Positions 8,358 through 16,055 of a DNA stretch of 64,000 bases are shown in pieces (position 1 is the stretch's first letter; each line of letters starts with the position of its first letter). A program made the translations under genes and the position numbers. The stretch is from Alteribacter keqinensis (GTDB lineage: Bacteria > Bacillota > Bacilli > Bacillales > Salisediminibacteriaceae). The stretch spans positions 496,001-560,000 of the forward strand of contig NZ_RHIB01000002.1 in the NCBI RefSeq assembly GCF_003710255.1. Direction: 5' to 3'. The notes under the pieces are model-generated. The model was not told the origin of the DNA and did no database searches. It saw only the letters and a list, made by a program, of their open reading frames with translations.

Positions 8358-8594
8358 CTATTCATCCATTTCGTCGTCTTCTTCCATATCGTCACCCATG
8401 TCGTCATCTTCCATGTCATCTTCCATGCCATCGTCTTCCATGCCGTCATCTTCCATACCGTCATCTTCCATACCGTCATCTTCCATGCCCGGATCTTCTT
8501 CCATACCTGGATCTTCTTCTGTGTCACCACATGCACCTAATACTCCAATGGCTAAAACTCCGGAAAGTACTGAAAGTAATAATTTTTTCTTCAT
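8358..8594 (-). CDS. Hyperacidic small lipoprotein 4 with MEDDG repeats
   Basis: A 78-residue paralogue. The lipobox is VLGAC (cysteine 22). The 56-residue mature tail has 35 Asp or Glu and about five consecutive Met-Glu-Asp-Asp-Gly units encoded by a 15-bp tandem repeat. CAGGAGG before the ATG fixes the start; an upstream in-frame extension to 8681 is rejected because it has no ribosome site and would mask the signal peptide. Repeat number may vary between strains without changing the frame. Confidence 0.78.
   Translation of the reverse strand: MKKKLLLSVLSGVLAIGVLGACGDTEEDPGMEEDPGMEDDGMEDDGMEDDGMEDDGMEDDMEDDDMGDDMEEDDEMDE
8415..8486. repeat. 15-bp tandem repeat inside lipoprotein 4
   Basis: Five units spaced exactly 15 bases apart, each reading Met-Glu-Asp-Asp-Gly on the minus strand with small third-position changes. 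Confidence 0.85.
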
Positions 8595-8748
8595 TTTAAA
8601 TTCCTCCTGATTTTTTAAAAGTATTTTTGTGTTTATCTGGATGCTCATATGACTGAGTGATTGTGTCTGATCATGAATCAATGAATGCCACTTCTGCTTA
8701 TTGTGATCTGTTTATCTTTTAGTCATGCAATGCAGCATGTGGGACTTG

Positions 8749-8961
8749 TTATTCTTCTTGACCGTCTTCTTCCATGTCACCCTCAACATCAACATCTGCG
8801 TCAACATCAGCGTCGCCGCCGTTATCCTCAGTGTCTTCTTCTACACCTGTATCGGCATCACTATCATCAACGTCAACTTCCTGCTCCTGGTCACCGCATG
8901 CGGCCAGAACACCAACGGCAAGAAGTGAAGATGCTGCTGTTAATAAGGCTTTTCTTTTCAC
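8749..8961 (-). CDS. Hyperacidic small lipoprotein 5
   Basis: A 70-residue paralogue and the first of the array in transcription order. The start is GTG with AGGAGG upstream. The signal peptide (MKRK, then a hydrophobic core) ends in VLAAC with cysteine 22. The tail is rich in DVDAD-type repeats rather than MEDDG and has no Lys or Arg, so it is the most diverged member. Its role is unknown. Confidence 0.78.
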   Translation of the reverse strand: MKRKALLTAASSLLAVGVLAACGDQEQEVDVDDSDADTGVEEDTEDNGGDADVDADVDVEGDMEEDGQEE

Positions 8962-9152
8962 GGAATCAGCCTCCTGTCCGGTAAAAATAATTCGAATATG
9001 AGTCCAGCTTTTTAATTTGCTGTGATCAGTGACTCTACTCGAGATATATCACCTTTCCTCCAATCCCAAACGTAAAAAGACAGTATTCACACACAATCAC
9101 ACATTCTCACAGCATCCTCCCAAAGTCTCACCCATAAAATGTTAGCCAAAAT

Positions 9153-9192
9153 GGGGGGGGCTGTCCCCGCACAATTGTTTGTAAGATTGCGG
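9153..9192. repeat. GGGG(A/T)C-type dispersed element, copy 1
   Basis: A G run, then CTGTCCCC and CACAATTGTTTGTAAGATTG. It closely matches the copy at 43230-43266. The rest of the 8962-9340 gap holds no gene I can support. Confidence 0.6.
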
Positions 9193-9270
9193 CAGTGCGC
9201 ATTTTGTCTCTTCGTTTGTGGTAATTATTTGTCGGATGAAGCCATGTCAATAGGATTAGTGGAATTTTTT

Positions 9271-9284
9271 GGGGACAGACCCCC
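9271..9284. repeat. GGGGACAGACCCCC dispersed element, copy 2
   Basis: A 14-base near-palindrome shared with about eight other intergenic sites in the window. Confidence 0.6.
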
Positions 9285-9341
9285 GAACTTTTGGAGATTA
9301 ATTAAACGTTTGATTAAGGCGGGGGAATTTGACATGAAGAA

Positions 9342-9388
9342 AGAGGAGGGGACAAAAGGTGTGTTTTTTCACCTTTTGCCCCTCCTCT
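9342..9388 (-). terminator. Terminator of fabZ
   Basis: A long inverted repeat of about 19 base pairs (GAGGAGGGG and AAAAGGTG blocks) with an 8-base loop, just after the fabZ stop codon. Confidence 0.85.
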
Positions 9389-9400
9389 GTGGATTGCGGA

Positions 9401-9835
9401 TTATTCCTGTTTGTCGCCGAGGGCGAACATCATTTCCATTTCTGCAACGGTTTCGCCGTTAACTGTGGCAACGGCTTTGCCTTTCCCGATACTGCCCCGC
9501 AGTCGTGTCATTTCAACTTCGAGGCGGAGTTGGTCTCCTGGTGTTACCTGGCCTTTAAAGCGGCATTTATCAATACCGGCAAAAAAGGCAAGGCGGCCTT
9601 TATTTTCTTCTTTTTTCAGAATGGCGACAGCACCTACCTGAGCGAGGGCCTCCACAATCAATACTCCAGGCATAACCGGGTACTCAGGGAAATGGCCGTT
9701 GAAAAATTCTTCATTGGCAGTGACGTTTTTAATTCCGATCGCGCGCTTCCCCTCTTCCACTTCAAGAATCCGGTCGACAAGTAAAAAAGGATATCGGTGA
9801 GGAATGATTTCTTTGATTTGTTCTGTATTTAACAT
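9401..9835 (-). CDS. fabZ: 3-hydroxyacyl-[acyl-carrier-protein] dehydratase FabZ
   Basis: Hot-dog-fold enzyme that removes water from 3-hydroxyacyl-ACP in fatty acid elongation. The 144 residues match the family length. His48 in GHFP and Glu62 in [11 protein letters not shown] are the expected catalytic pair. GGAGG lies well placed before the ATG. The gene follows flhP and mbl as in B. subtilis (ywpB), with an EpuA-family gene in between. It ends at a strong terminator. Confidence 0.96.
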   Translation of the reverse strand: MLNTEQIKEIIPHRYPFLLVDRILEVEEGKRAIGIKNVTANEEFFNGHFPEYPVMPGVLIVEALAQVGAVAILKKEENKGRLAFFAGIDKCRFKGQVTPGDQLRLEVEMTRLRGSIGKGKAVATVNGETVAEMEMMFALGDKQE

Positions 9836-9955
9836 GAGTTAGTACCTCCTCTTATATGCTGGTTTTAATTTTTAACTACGTTTAGTTTATCTTTTTTTTG
9901 TCGGTTTGTAAAAGCCCGTTGTTACTATTGAGTGGTGAACGAGGAGTTGCACTGG

Positions 9956-10060
9956 TTTTTACACTTACATCCGTCTTTTTTACGTTTCGCTCCTGCTATT
10001 TTACAGTTATAACGAGCTTTTTTACAGTTAGTCCCTATCTTTTTACGTTTAGGCCCACGC
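9956..10060. repeat. 21-bp-period degenerate array, family A (copy 1)
   Basis: Five units begin with TTTTTACRBTTA-like sequence; the TAC word recurs at 9960, 9981, 10002, 10023 and 10044, exactly 21 bases apart. The other nine bases of each unit are variable. A C-rich flank leads into the terminator at 10078-10113. Related to 59979-60020. Confidence 0.85.
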
Positions 10061-10077
10061 ACCCGCACCCGCTGGAA

Positions 10078-10113
10078 GAAAAAAATAACCCCTGGCGCGG
10101 GTGCGGCCAGGGG
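10078..10113 (-). terminator. Terminator of the EpuA-family gene
   Basis: CCCCTGG and CCAGGGG pair around an 11-base loop, followed on the minus strand by a run of seven T with one interruption. Confidence 0.85.
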
Positions 10114-10120
10114 ATGAAAG

Positions 10121-10432
10121 TTATTCAGGTACATCTGTATCCTTATAGATAATATCCACTATGTGATACCAGGTGTCTCTTTCAAAGACATCGGCAGGGT
10201 TACCGTCGCCTACAACGCCGTAGCCGATCATGGCACCGGCTGCCAGACTGATAAACAAGAAGATAACCACCAGAATCAAGCGGAGCCAGATTGGGATTAA
10301 CCGGATTCGTCCGGGTATCTTCCTGGAAATGTTTTCTTCCTTCTTCCGGACTTTTTCCTGTTCCTGCGCCTCGTGTTTTTGTTTCCTTATCTCTTCACGA
10401 GTCATATGATGTGTTTCGTTCTCTTTGGTCAT
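10121..10432 (-). CDS. EpuA-family small membrane protein
   Basis: A 103-residue protein with a highly charged cytoplasmic amino end (1-45), the segment RLIPIWLRLI, one membrane helix (about 50-70) and a short outer tail containing GYGVVGDGNPADVF and TWYHIVDIIY. This is the EpuA family, often misnamed DNA-directed RNA polymerase subunit beta in databases; nothing in it resembles RpoB. Family members commonly lie near cell-wall genes, and here it sits between flhP and fabZ near mbl. Function unknown. AAGGAG precedes the ATG. Confidence 0.85.
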   Translation of the reverse strand: MTKENETHHMTREEIRKQKHEAQEQEKVRKKEENISRKIPGRIRLIPIWLRLILVVIFLFISLAAGAMIGYGVVGDGNPADVFERDTWYHIVDIIYKDTDVPE

Positions 10433-10477
10433 GTATAAACTCCTTGTTTACAATGGTTCTCTCTACACATTGTAGCT

Positions 10478-11314
10478 TTAACGGATGTTGTTTACAAGTC
10501 CCATCATCTCATCAGTGATCGAAATGGCACGGGTATTAAACTGATATCCCCGCTGCGTTTGAAGCATATCATTCATTTCTTTGGCCATGTCCACGTTGGA
10601 CATCTCAAGAGCCCCCTGCTGGAACACTTGTGTGCCTGCGGTCTCTGTGAGAACGTCATCGATCCCGAGGTTAAGCTCATCTAAATCAGGGAGTCCATAA
10701 TAATTTCCCCCGTGACTTTCCAAGAGCTGCGGTTTTGTAATAGAAACAAGCTGCAATTGTCCTGCAGTAACCTCTGTATTTTCCCCATCATTCAGTGTGA
10801 CCTGGATTTCGCCGGATTCACTCACTCTCAGGTCACGGAAGCTGCCCGGGATCGTGATGGGCTGGCCATCCTGTGACTGTATGTATTCGCCGGATCGGTC
10901 GACGAGGAAGTTCTCGGCTTGGTTGTTCGGATTTGGTGACAGATAAAAGGCACCGTCACGGGTGAAGCGCCGTTCGCCGTTTTCTCCTGGTACGAGTTCA
11001 AAATAATAGCCTGGTTCCGTGATGGCAACATCAAGATCACGGCCTGTCTGGGAGATGGATCCCTGTTCGAAGCGGACGGCTGTCTGGGCTACGGCTCCCC
11101 CCGTTCCGGTGCGGATCCCTGCCGGTGTCTGCCTTCCTGTTTCGTACTGTTGGGAGGTTTGATTATTGACCTGTTGGAATAACAGGTCGGAAAAGCTGAC
11201 GTCCCGCCGTTTATATCCTGATGTATTCATGTTTGCCAGGTTGTGCCCGGTGGTGTCCATTTTGTGCTGGAGCTGTCCGAGCGTTACGGCTGAGTTAATC
11301 ATTGCTTGATTCAC
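10478..11314 (-). CDS. flhP: Flagellar hook-basal body (rod) protein FlhP
   Basis: A 278-residue FlgF/FlgG-type rod protein. The amino-terminal rod motif has NLANMNTSGYKRRDVSF and the carboxy-terminal coiled segment contains SNVDMAKEMNDMLQTQRGYQ, both diagnostic of axial flagellar proteins. The start is GTG with GGAGG upstream, giving the expected MNQAMINSAVTLGQ opening. It lies 21 bases after flhO, and both follow mbl as in B. subtilis. In the family, FlhO and FlhP form the distal rod. Confidence 0.93.
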   Translation of the reverse strand: MNQAMINSAVTLGQLQHKMDTTGHNLANMNTSGYKRRDVSFSDLLFQQVNNQTSQQYETGRQTPAGIRTGTGGAVAQTAVRFEQGSISQTGRDLDVAITEPGYYFELVPGENGERRFTRDGAFYLSPNPNNQAENFLVDRSGEYIQSQDGQPITIPGSFRDLRVSESGEIQVTLNDGENTEVTAGQLQLVSITKPQLLESHGGNYYGLPDLDELNLGIDDVLTETAGTQVFQQGALEMSNVDMAKEMNDMLQTQRGYQFNTRAISITDEMMGLVNNIR

Positions 11315-11335
11315 AGTGGATGCACCTCCTTTTCA

Positions 11336-12163
11336 TTACCCGATTCTGCCTACATCGTTCACTGCCCGCTCCATGCTTTTATCATAGGACTGCAGCATGC
11401 GCTGGTTTGCTTCGAAAGAGCGCAGCGTAGCCATCATTTCGGTCATGGTCCGGGCTGCGTCCACGTTCGATCGTTCAATAAACCCTTGTTGGATCTGGTA
11501 CTCAGCATCATCGTTGTTGACCGCTGTAACCGGGGGTTCTTCCCCTTCGTAGCGAAGAAGGCCGTTCCCTTCTTTAACCAACTGGGCCGGATCAGGGACG
11601 ATGGCAACGTTAAGCTGGGTCAGTGGTTGCTGATCTGGCCCGGTCAGGATTTCTCCCCATTCGTTCACGGTAAATTGCTCATTCCCTGTGTTGATCCGCT
11701 CTCCCTCACTGTCAAGAACGTAATTTCCCTGTGACGTTGTTAAAAAGCCTGCGCCATCAACGGTGAAGTTTCCGTTTCGGGTGTAACGGATGGTGCCGTC
11801 ATCAGACTCCACAGTATATAGAAGCGTTGCAGCCTGTCCTGTCTCTTCGTTAACCGGAACGTTCCCCTGAAGCAGCGCAAGATCAGTGACATTGCCCGTT
11901 TCCTGAATGTCGCCCTGGGTAAAATCCGGTGTTCGTTCCTGCATATAAACGCCAGTTGCAAGCTCTCCTACGTGGTTTGATCCAAACCGCCGGGAATGGT
12001 CGGTTCCTGTGGCCTGAATGAGCATGTTAGGAAACGTCCGAAGCGAGCCTTGATCTGCTTTAAACCCTGGTGTATTCGCATTTGCTAAATTATCAGTAAG
12101 CATTTCCTGACGGCGCTGCTGGGCAATCATGGCTGATGCCGTTGTGTGAAGTCCTCTGAGCAT
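11336..12163 (-). CDS. flhO: Flagellar hook-basal body (rod) protein FlhO
   Basis: A 275-residue paralogue of FlhP with the amino-terminal motif DNLANANTPGFKAD and the carboxy-terminal motif SNVDAARTMTEMMATLRSFE. It is part of the flagellar rod and is exported by the flagellar type III system, so it has no signal peptide. It follows mbl with a 60-base gap and precedes flhP. Confidence 0.93.
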   Translation of the reverse strand: MLRGLHTTASAMIAQQRRQEMLTDNLANANTPGFKADQGSLRTFPNMLIQATGTDHSRRFGSNHVGELATGVYMQERTPDFTQGDIQETGNVTDLALLQGNVPVNEETGQAATLLYTVESDDGTIRYTRNGNFTVDGAGFLTTSQGNYVLDSEGERINTGNEQFTVNEWGEILTGPDQQPLTQLNVAIVPDPAQLVKEGNGLLRYEGEEPPVTAVNNDDAEYQIQQGFIERSNVDAARTMTEMMATLRSFEANQRMLQSYDKSMERAVNDVGRIG

Positions 12164-12223
12164 GGTATTACACCTCTGTTTCGTAAAAAGATTCGTCTCT
12201 TTCTTTTATCGGCAAGGTCGGTA

Positions 12224-13228
12224 TCAGACTTTAATTCCCCGTTTAGACAGGCGGTCCAGGTTATGCAGGAGTTTTCCTGTTCCGTTCACGACGCAGTTCA
12301 TCGGCTCTTCGGCTACGAAAACCGGTACTTTTAGCTCCTGTGCGAGAAGCTCGTCCATGCCGTGAAGATACGCGCCTCCTCCGGTGAGGATGACCCCGCG
12401 GTCAATAATGTCTGCTGAAAGTTCCGGTGGTGTCTGCTCAAGAACAGTCTTGGACGCTTGTACAATATGGTAGACCGACTCCTCAAGGGATTCGCTGATT
12501 TCCTGGGAGGTGACGGTAATCGTTCTTGGCAGTCCGCTCACCATATCGCGTCCGCGGATATCGATTTCTTCGTTACGACCCTCAGGTGATACAGTTCCTA
12601 CTTCAAATTTAATCTGCTCGGCAGTACGTTCGCCGATGAGAAGCTTGTATTTTTTCTTTATGTAATTCAGGATGTCGTGGTCAAAACGGTCTCCGGCTAC
12701 TTTTATGGAAGAAGCTGTTACGATATCGCCCATGGAAAGGACAGCTACGTCCGTTGTTCCTCCGCCGATGTCGACCACCATGTTTCCGTATGGCTGGTAA
12801 ATATCCATGCCGGCGCCGATCGCTGCCACTTTCGGTTCTTCTTCAATAAAGATGGATTTGCCGCCGCTTTTTTCTGCAGCTTCCCGGATCGCTTTCTGCT
12901 CAACGGAAGTAATGTTGGTCGGGCAGCAGATGAGGATTCTTGGTTTGGAGAAAAAGTTACGGACTTTTATTTTATCAAGAAAGTGCTTAAGCATTGATTC
13001 AGTCATGTCAAAATCAGCGATAACACCATCCTTCATCGGGCGGAGCGCCACGATGTTCCCGGGCGTACGTCCGACCATGCGGAAAGCTTCATAACCGACT
13101 GCCAATACTCGTTTTGTGTTTGTGTCAATGGCTACAACGGATGGTTCATTAAGAACAATCCCCCGCCCTTTCATGTGAATAAGTACATTAGCTGTACCGA
13201 GATCTATTCCGATATCCCTACCAAACAT
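12224..13228 (-). CDS. mbl: MreB-like cell shape protein Mbl
   Basis: A bacterial actin that forms membrane-attached filaments guiding side-wall synthesis. The 334 residues match B. subtilis Mbl. The actin-fold phosphate loops IDLGTANVL (near the amino end) and DIGGGTTDVAVLS, and the adenosine motif LTGGGAYLHG, are present. MFGRDIGIDLG is the typical Mbl opening. GGGAGGA precedes two overlapping ATGs and the second one gives the family start; an extension to 13315 is not used. The alternatives MreB and MreBH are less likely from the context with flhO/flhP and spoIIID. Confidence 0.95.
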   Translation of the reverse strand: MFGRDIGIDLGTANVLIHMKGRGIVLNEPSVVAIDTNTKRVLAVGYEAFRMVGRTPGNIVALRPMKDGVIADFDMTESMLKHFLDKIKVRNFFSKPRILICCPTNITSVEQKAIREAAEKSGGKSIFIEEEPKVAAIGAGMDIYQPYGNMVVDIGGGTTDVAVLSMGDIVTASSIKVAGDRFDHDILNYIKKKYKLLIGERTAEQIKFEVGTVSPEGRNEEIDIRGRDMVSGLPRTITVTSQEISESLEESVYHIVQASKTVLEQTPPELSADIIDRGVILTGGGAYLHGMDELLAQELKVPVFVAEEPMNCVVNGTGKLLHNLDRLSKRGIKV

Positions 13229-13633
13229 TTCATTTTTCCTCCCTGATATTGTATATTTGCGCCTTTTTATATTCCGTTCATTGTAGATAAAGTATCCAAT
13301 GTTTAATTTTATCACAATTTGTCAGAATAAGGTGGGAGTTTCATGAAATTTTTGTACAAAAACCCTCAAAAAGGATGGGTGCAAAACGAAGTTCCGGTTT
13401 TACGATGATGCGTCCTTTTCTGGTTGTGCCGGGCTTTTTTTACACCGTTAAGATAGGGATAGCGGATTAGTCAAGGTTTCCTGCATCTCCAACGATTTAT
13501 CAGCGCCTGAGCGCGCAGGCTGAAGTACATCCGGCTTCACACTATACAAAAGCCAGACAGGATCGTGTTTAGCTGCATCCTTCTTTCAGGTCAATAACGG
13601 GCGCTCTTTGGTGGTTAAAGAGAAACGTGGCGT
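13229..13633. other. Gap between spoIIID and mbl
   Basis: No gene is supported. A weak imperfect inverted repeat (AAAAGGA and TCCTTTT, about 13365-13420) may end spoIIID transcription or be incidental. Confidence 0.35.
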
Positions 13634-13915
13634 TTACGCTTTCGTTTCCGCCATCTTTTTTCCCACATGAGTCTTTTTGTACTTCACTTTTGTTGCTTCT
13701 CCTCCGCGAAGGTGACGAATGGATTTATGGTACTCGAGAATTTCTTTTACTTCATTCGCCAGTTCCTGGTTGATTTCAGGCAGCCGCTCGGTCAGATCTT
13801 TGTGGACCGTGCTTTTGGAAACGCCGAATTCCTTTGCGATGGTTCGTACTGTCTTTCTCGTCTCGACGATGTACCTACCGATCTTGATTGTCCTCTCTTT
13901 GATGTAATCGTGCAC
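13634..13915 (-). CDS. spoIIID: Sporulation transcription factor SpoIIID
   Basis: A 93-residue DNA-binding regulator of the mother-cell programme, acting with sigma-E and before sigma-K. The helix-turn-helix (IAKEFGVSKSTVHKDL) and the basic end (HLRGGEATKVKYKK) match B. subtilis closely. The start is GTG at 13913-13915, chosen because GGGAGG lies upstream and the protein then begins exactly as known SpoIIID. A longer reading frame to 14065 has no ribosome site. Confidence 0.96.
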   Translation of the reverse strand: MHDYIKERTIKIGRYIVETRKTVRTIAKEFGVSKSTVHKDLTERLPEINQELANEVKEILEYHKSIRHLRGGEATKVKYKKTHVGKKMAETKA

Positions 13916-14180
13916 ACCTCTCGCCTCCCTAATGTTTCTAGGTTCAAAAAGACGGAGAAAAAGACAGCCACCCATAGATGCTATTCCTGCTGCTGGTGGT
14001 TGCGTTCCCAAGTTCCAAACAGGTTGCCTGTCAGCACTCGCTATCTCCTTGAACGACCTTGTCAATGTGGTAAGGTTTGTTAAATTTTATTAACGAGCTT
14101 GCTTAGATATGCACAAAAATCACAGAAGATGTAAAATCCCTGTCTCGTCAAGGCGTTTTCGATGTTTTACACAATTGTTC

Positions 14181-14193
14181 GGGGGACAGACCC
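14181..14193. repeat. GGGGGACAGACCC dispersed element, copy 3
   Basis: Preceded by ACACAATTGTTC, as in other copies, and followed 12 bases later by the large palindromic element. Confidence 0.55.
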
Positions 14194-14205
14194 TTGAAGA
14201 GGGTT

Positions 14206-14327
14206 GATGCAGCCGGAATGCCCTTCGCTTTCCGCGGAGGTGCCGGCGAGCCTCCTCAGGCTTCGCCCTGCGGGGCCTCACCCTGGCCCCCACTTCCGCA
14301 GGAGTCTTCGGCCATTCCAACTGCATC
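14206..14327. repeat. GC-rich palindromic element (family P, copy 1)
   Basis: A 122-bp element bounded by inverted ends GATGCAGCCGGAATG and CATTCCAACTGCATC. Internal blocks are CTTTCCGCGG, GAGCCTCCTCAGG, CCCTGCGGGG and CTTCCGCAGGAGTC. The same blocks recur in at least eight other gaps of the window. Confidence 0.8.
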
Positions 14328-14582
14328 GATTTTTTTCATATCCGAAAAAATATGATTACTTTTTCATAATAAGAAACGAAGCGGAGGAATTGACTACAGC
14401 ACCGAGCATATATATCGGATGAACGTTGATTTGCTTAGACACATACACAGCACGTCACTAGAGGAAGAAGTGAAAAAAATGGAACTTAAGGACCCGCAGG
14501 CCTGTTTTCCTCAAGGAGGCTGAAGTGATGTTCAACAACAATCTTTTAAGAAACTTTGTTAAATACCATTTGTTTTAAAAAT

Positions 14583-14704
14583 GTTGATTGCAGTGAATGC
14601 GCGACACTCCTGCGGGAAGAGCGAGTTCCGGGGAGACCCCGTAAGCGCGCAGCGCTGAGGATCGAGCCGCCCGCTGAAAGGGAGCGCAATGAGCGTAAAT
14701 CAAC
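14583..14704. repeat. GC-rich palindromic element (family P, copy 2)
   Basis: A 122-bp copy bounded by GTTGATT and AAATCAAC, with ACTCCTGCGGG, GGGGAGACCCCGTAAGC and GCCCGCTGAAAGGGAGCGC inside. It is opposite in orientation to copies at 46060 and 50384. Confidence 0.75.
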
Positions 14705-14816
14705 AACTGATTTTTAGAAAACCCCATACGAAAGGAACTTAAAATAAAGAAAAATTGGATATTTATATTCATTCGAAAAAACTTAATTTTTCTCAAACTA
14801 TAAATTTTGCACACAT

Positions 14817-14853
14817 AAAAACAGCAGCCCCCGGACGCGGTGGGGGCTGCTGC
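14817..14853 (-). terminator. Terminator downstream of spoIIQ
   Basis: CAGCAGCCCCC and GGGGGCTGCTG pair around a 9-base loop, followed on the minus strand by five T. The spoIIQ stop lies about 240 bases upstream; a second hairpin (TAAAGGAAGTA and its complement, 14881-14909) lies between. Confidence 0.8.
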
Positions 14854-15090
14854 TGAGGGTGTCACATGAGATTGTGACTGCTAAAGGAAGTATTGAAGGT
14901 ACTTCCTTTAGGGTTTTACTTTATCGGTTTAGTTGGAATTAAAACTAGCTTACTGGTTGGCAATATGGAAAGCTGCGTTTTACGCTTTTTCTTTTGGTGC
15001 TTCATTTGCTGTATTCAGTGCCTGTTTACGTCTGGAATTCCGGCATGAGCCTGGATTCCAGTGAAACCTTGACTTAACCTGATCCCGTAA

Positions 15091-15876
15091 CTAGTCTTCC
15101 TGTCTGAGATCTTCGACAACTGATTCCGGAAGTTCTTCACTTCCAGGCTCTTGTGCCGCCTGATCCTCGTCAACATCCGGGAGAGAAGCGATTGGCTGCT
15201 CCATGTACTCCAGTGGATTTACCGGAACACCGTCTTTACGGATCTCAAAGTGCAGGTGAACACCAGCATCTGTGTTATACAGGTTACGTCCGGCTCTTGC
15301 CATTACGTCACCTTGTTTCACAGTCTGACCCGCTTCTACCAGTACGCCTTCAAGGCTTTGATAGATAGACAGGATGTCATCATCATGTTCTACGTGAACC
15401 ACTTGTCCGAACAACGCGTCTTCTTCAGCTTTAACAACTGTACCACTCATGGCTGCTGTCACATCGAAGCTTTCTCCGTTATCAGATGCAAAGTCGACAC
15501 CTTTATTTTGGTAGTAGTAATTATTGTACTGAATTAAGGCATCTACTTGCTCGTCAACAGAAGACTCATAGTCATAAAAGCTTCCTACGACACTTACTTC
15601 GTTTTCATCAAGTACCGGCATTTCAAACACTTCGTTTTGCACCGCTACAGGTGTAGCATCTTCATCGTCCCCTGGCTGAACAATATCAAACTCAGAGTCT
15701 TGCGTTGGATCCTGCGTAAGATCTTCACTTGTAGATGTTAGCCAGATAAAACCTGTAATTACGACTGCAGCAAGCGTTAAGTAAAGAGCCGGCATTGTAA
15801 AACGTTTTTTCATCAGGCGTTTGAGATTCGCCTTAAGTTGTTCCACTTTGGAAACTTGTTTTTCTTCTTGATTCAT
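15091..15876 (-). CDS. spoIIQ: Stage II sporulation protein SpoIIQ (degenerate M23 peptidase)
   Basis: A 261-residue forespore membrane protein. A basic cytoplasmic end (1-27) precedes one membrane helix (about 29-47), an acidic linker and a LytM/M23 domain (about 115-228). The zinc site is incomplete: Asn124 replaces the first His in NKGVD, while Asp128 and HLH (207-209) remain. B. subtilis SpoIIQ also lacks that His. In the family it binds SpoIIIAH across the septum to hold engulfing membranes and form the feeding channel. GAGGTGATG lies before the ATG. An acidic tail ends the protein. Confidence 0.92.
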   Translation of the reverse strand: MNQEEKQVSKVEQLKANLKRLMKKRFTMPALYLTLAAVVITGFIWLTSTSEDLTQDPTQDSEFDIVQPGDDEDATPVAVQNEVFEMPVLDENEVSVVGSFYDYESSVDEQVDALIQYNNYYYQNKGVDFASDNGESFDVTAAMSGTVVKAEEDALFGQVVHVEHDDDILSIYQSLEGVLVEAGQTVKQGDVMARAGRNLYNTDAGVHLHFEIRKDGVPVNPLEYMEQPIASLPDVDEDQAAQEPGSEELPESVVEDLRQED

Positions 15877-16026
15877 TTGATCATCACCTCAGCAACCATT
15901 CTGATCAAATTGTCAACAGTTTATACATTATTCAGAAAAAAGTTCTGAAGCCTGTCCCCTCCACCTTCCTATACATGCTCAAACCTTTGAAAAACGGGCA
16001 TTCCCCTATGTCAACAGTAAAATGCA

Positions 16027-16055
16027 AATTGTCGGGGGACAGACCCCCGACAATT
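16027..16055. repeat. Dispersed element copy 4, a perfect hairpin at the spoIID stop codon
   Basis: AATTGTCGGGGG and CCCCCGACAATT form a perfect 12-bp stem around ACAGA. The spoIID stop codon lies at its edge, so the element probably acts as the 3' hairpin of the spoIID message. Confidence 0.7.

Noticed and set aside
9956-10060. Regular repeats considered as a CRISPR array
   Set aside because: Units are 21 bases with only nine variable bases, no true spacers, and no cas genes nearby.
13916-14065. Amino-terminal extension of SpoIIID
   Set aside because: The GTG at 13913-13915 with GGGAGG gives the exact family length; the extension has no ribosome site.
15133-15876. SpoIIQ as an active M23 endopeptidase
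   Set aside because: The first zinc ligand His is replaced by Asn124, as in the known inactive SpoIIQ proteins.
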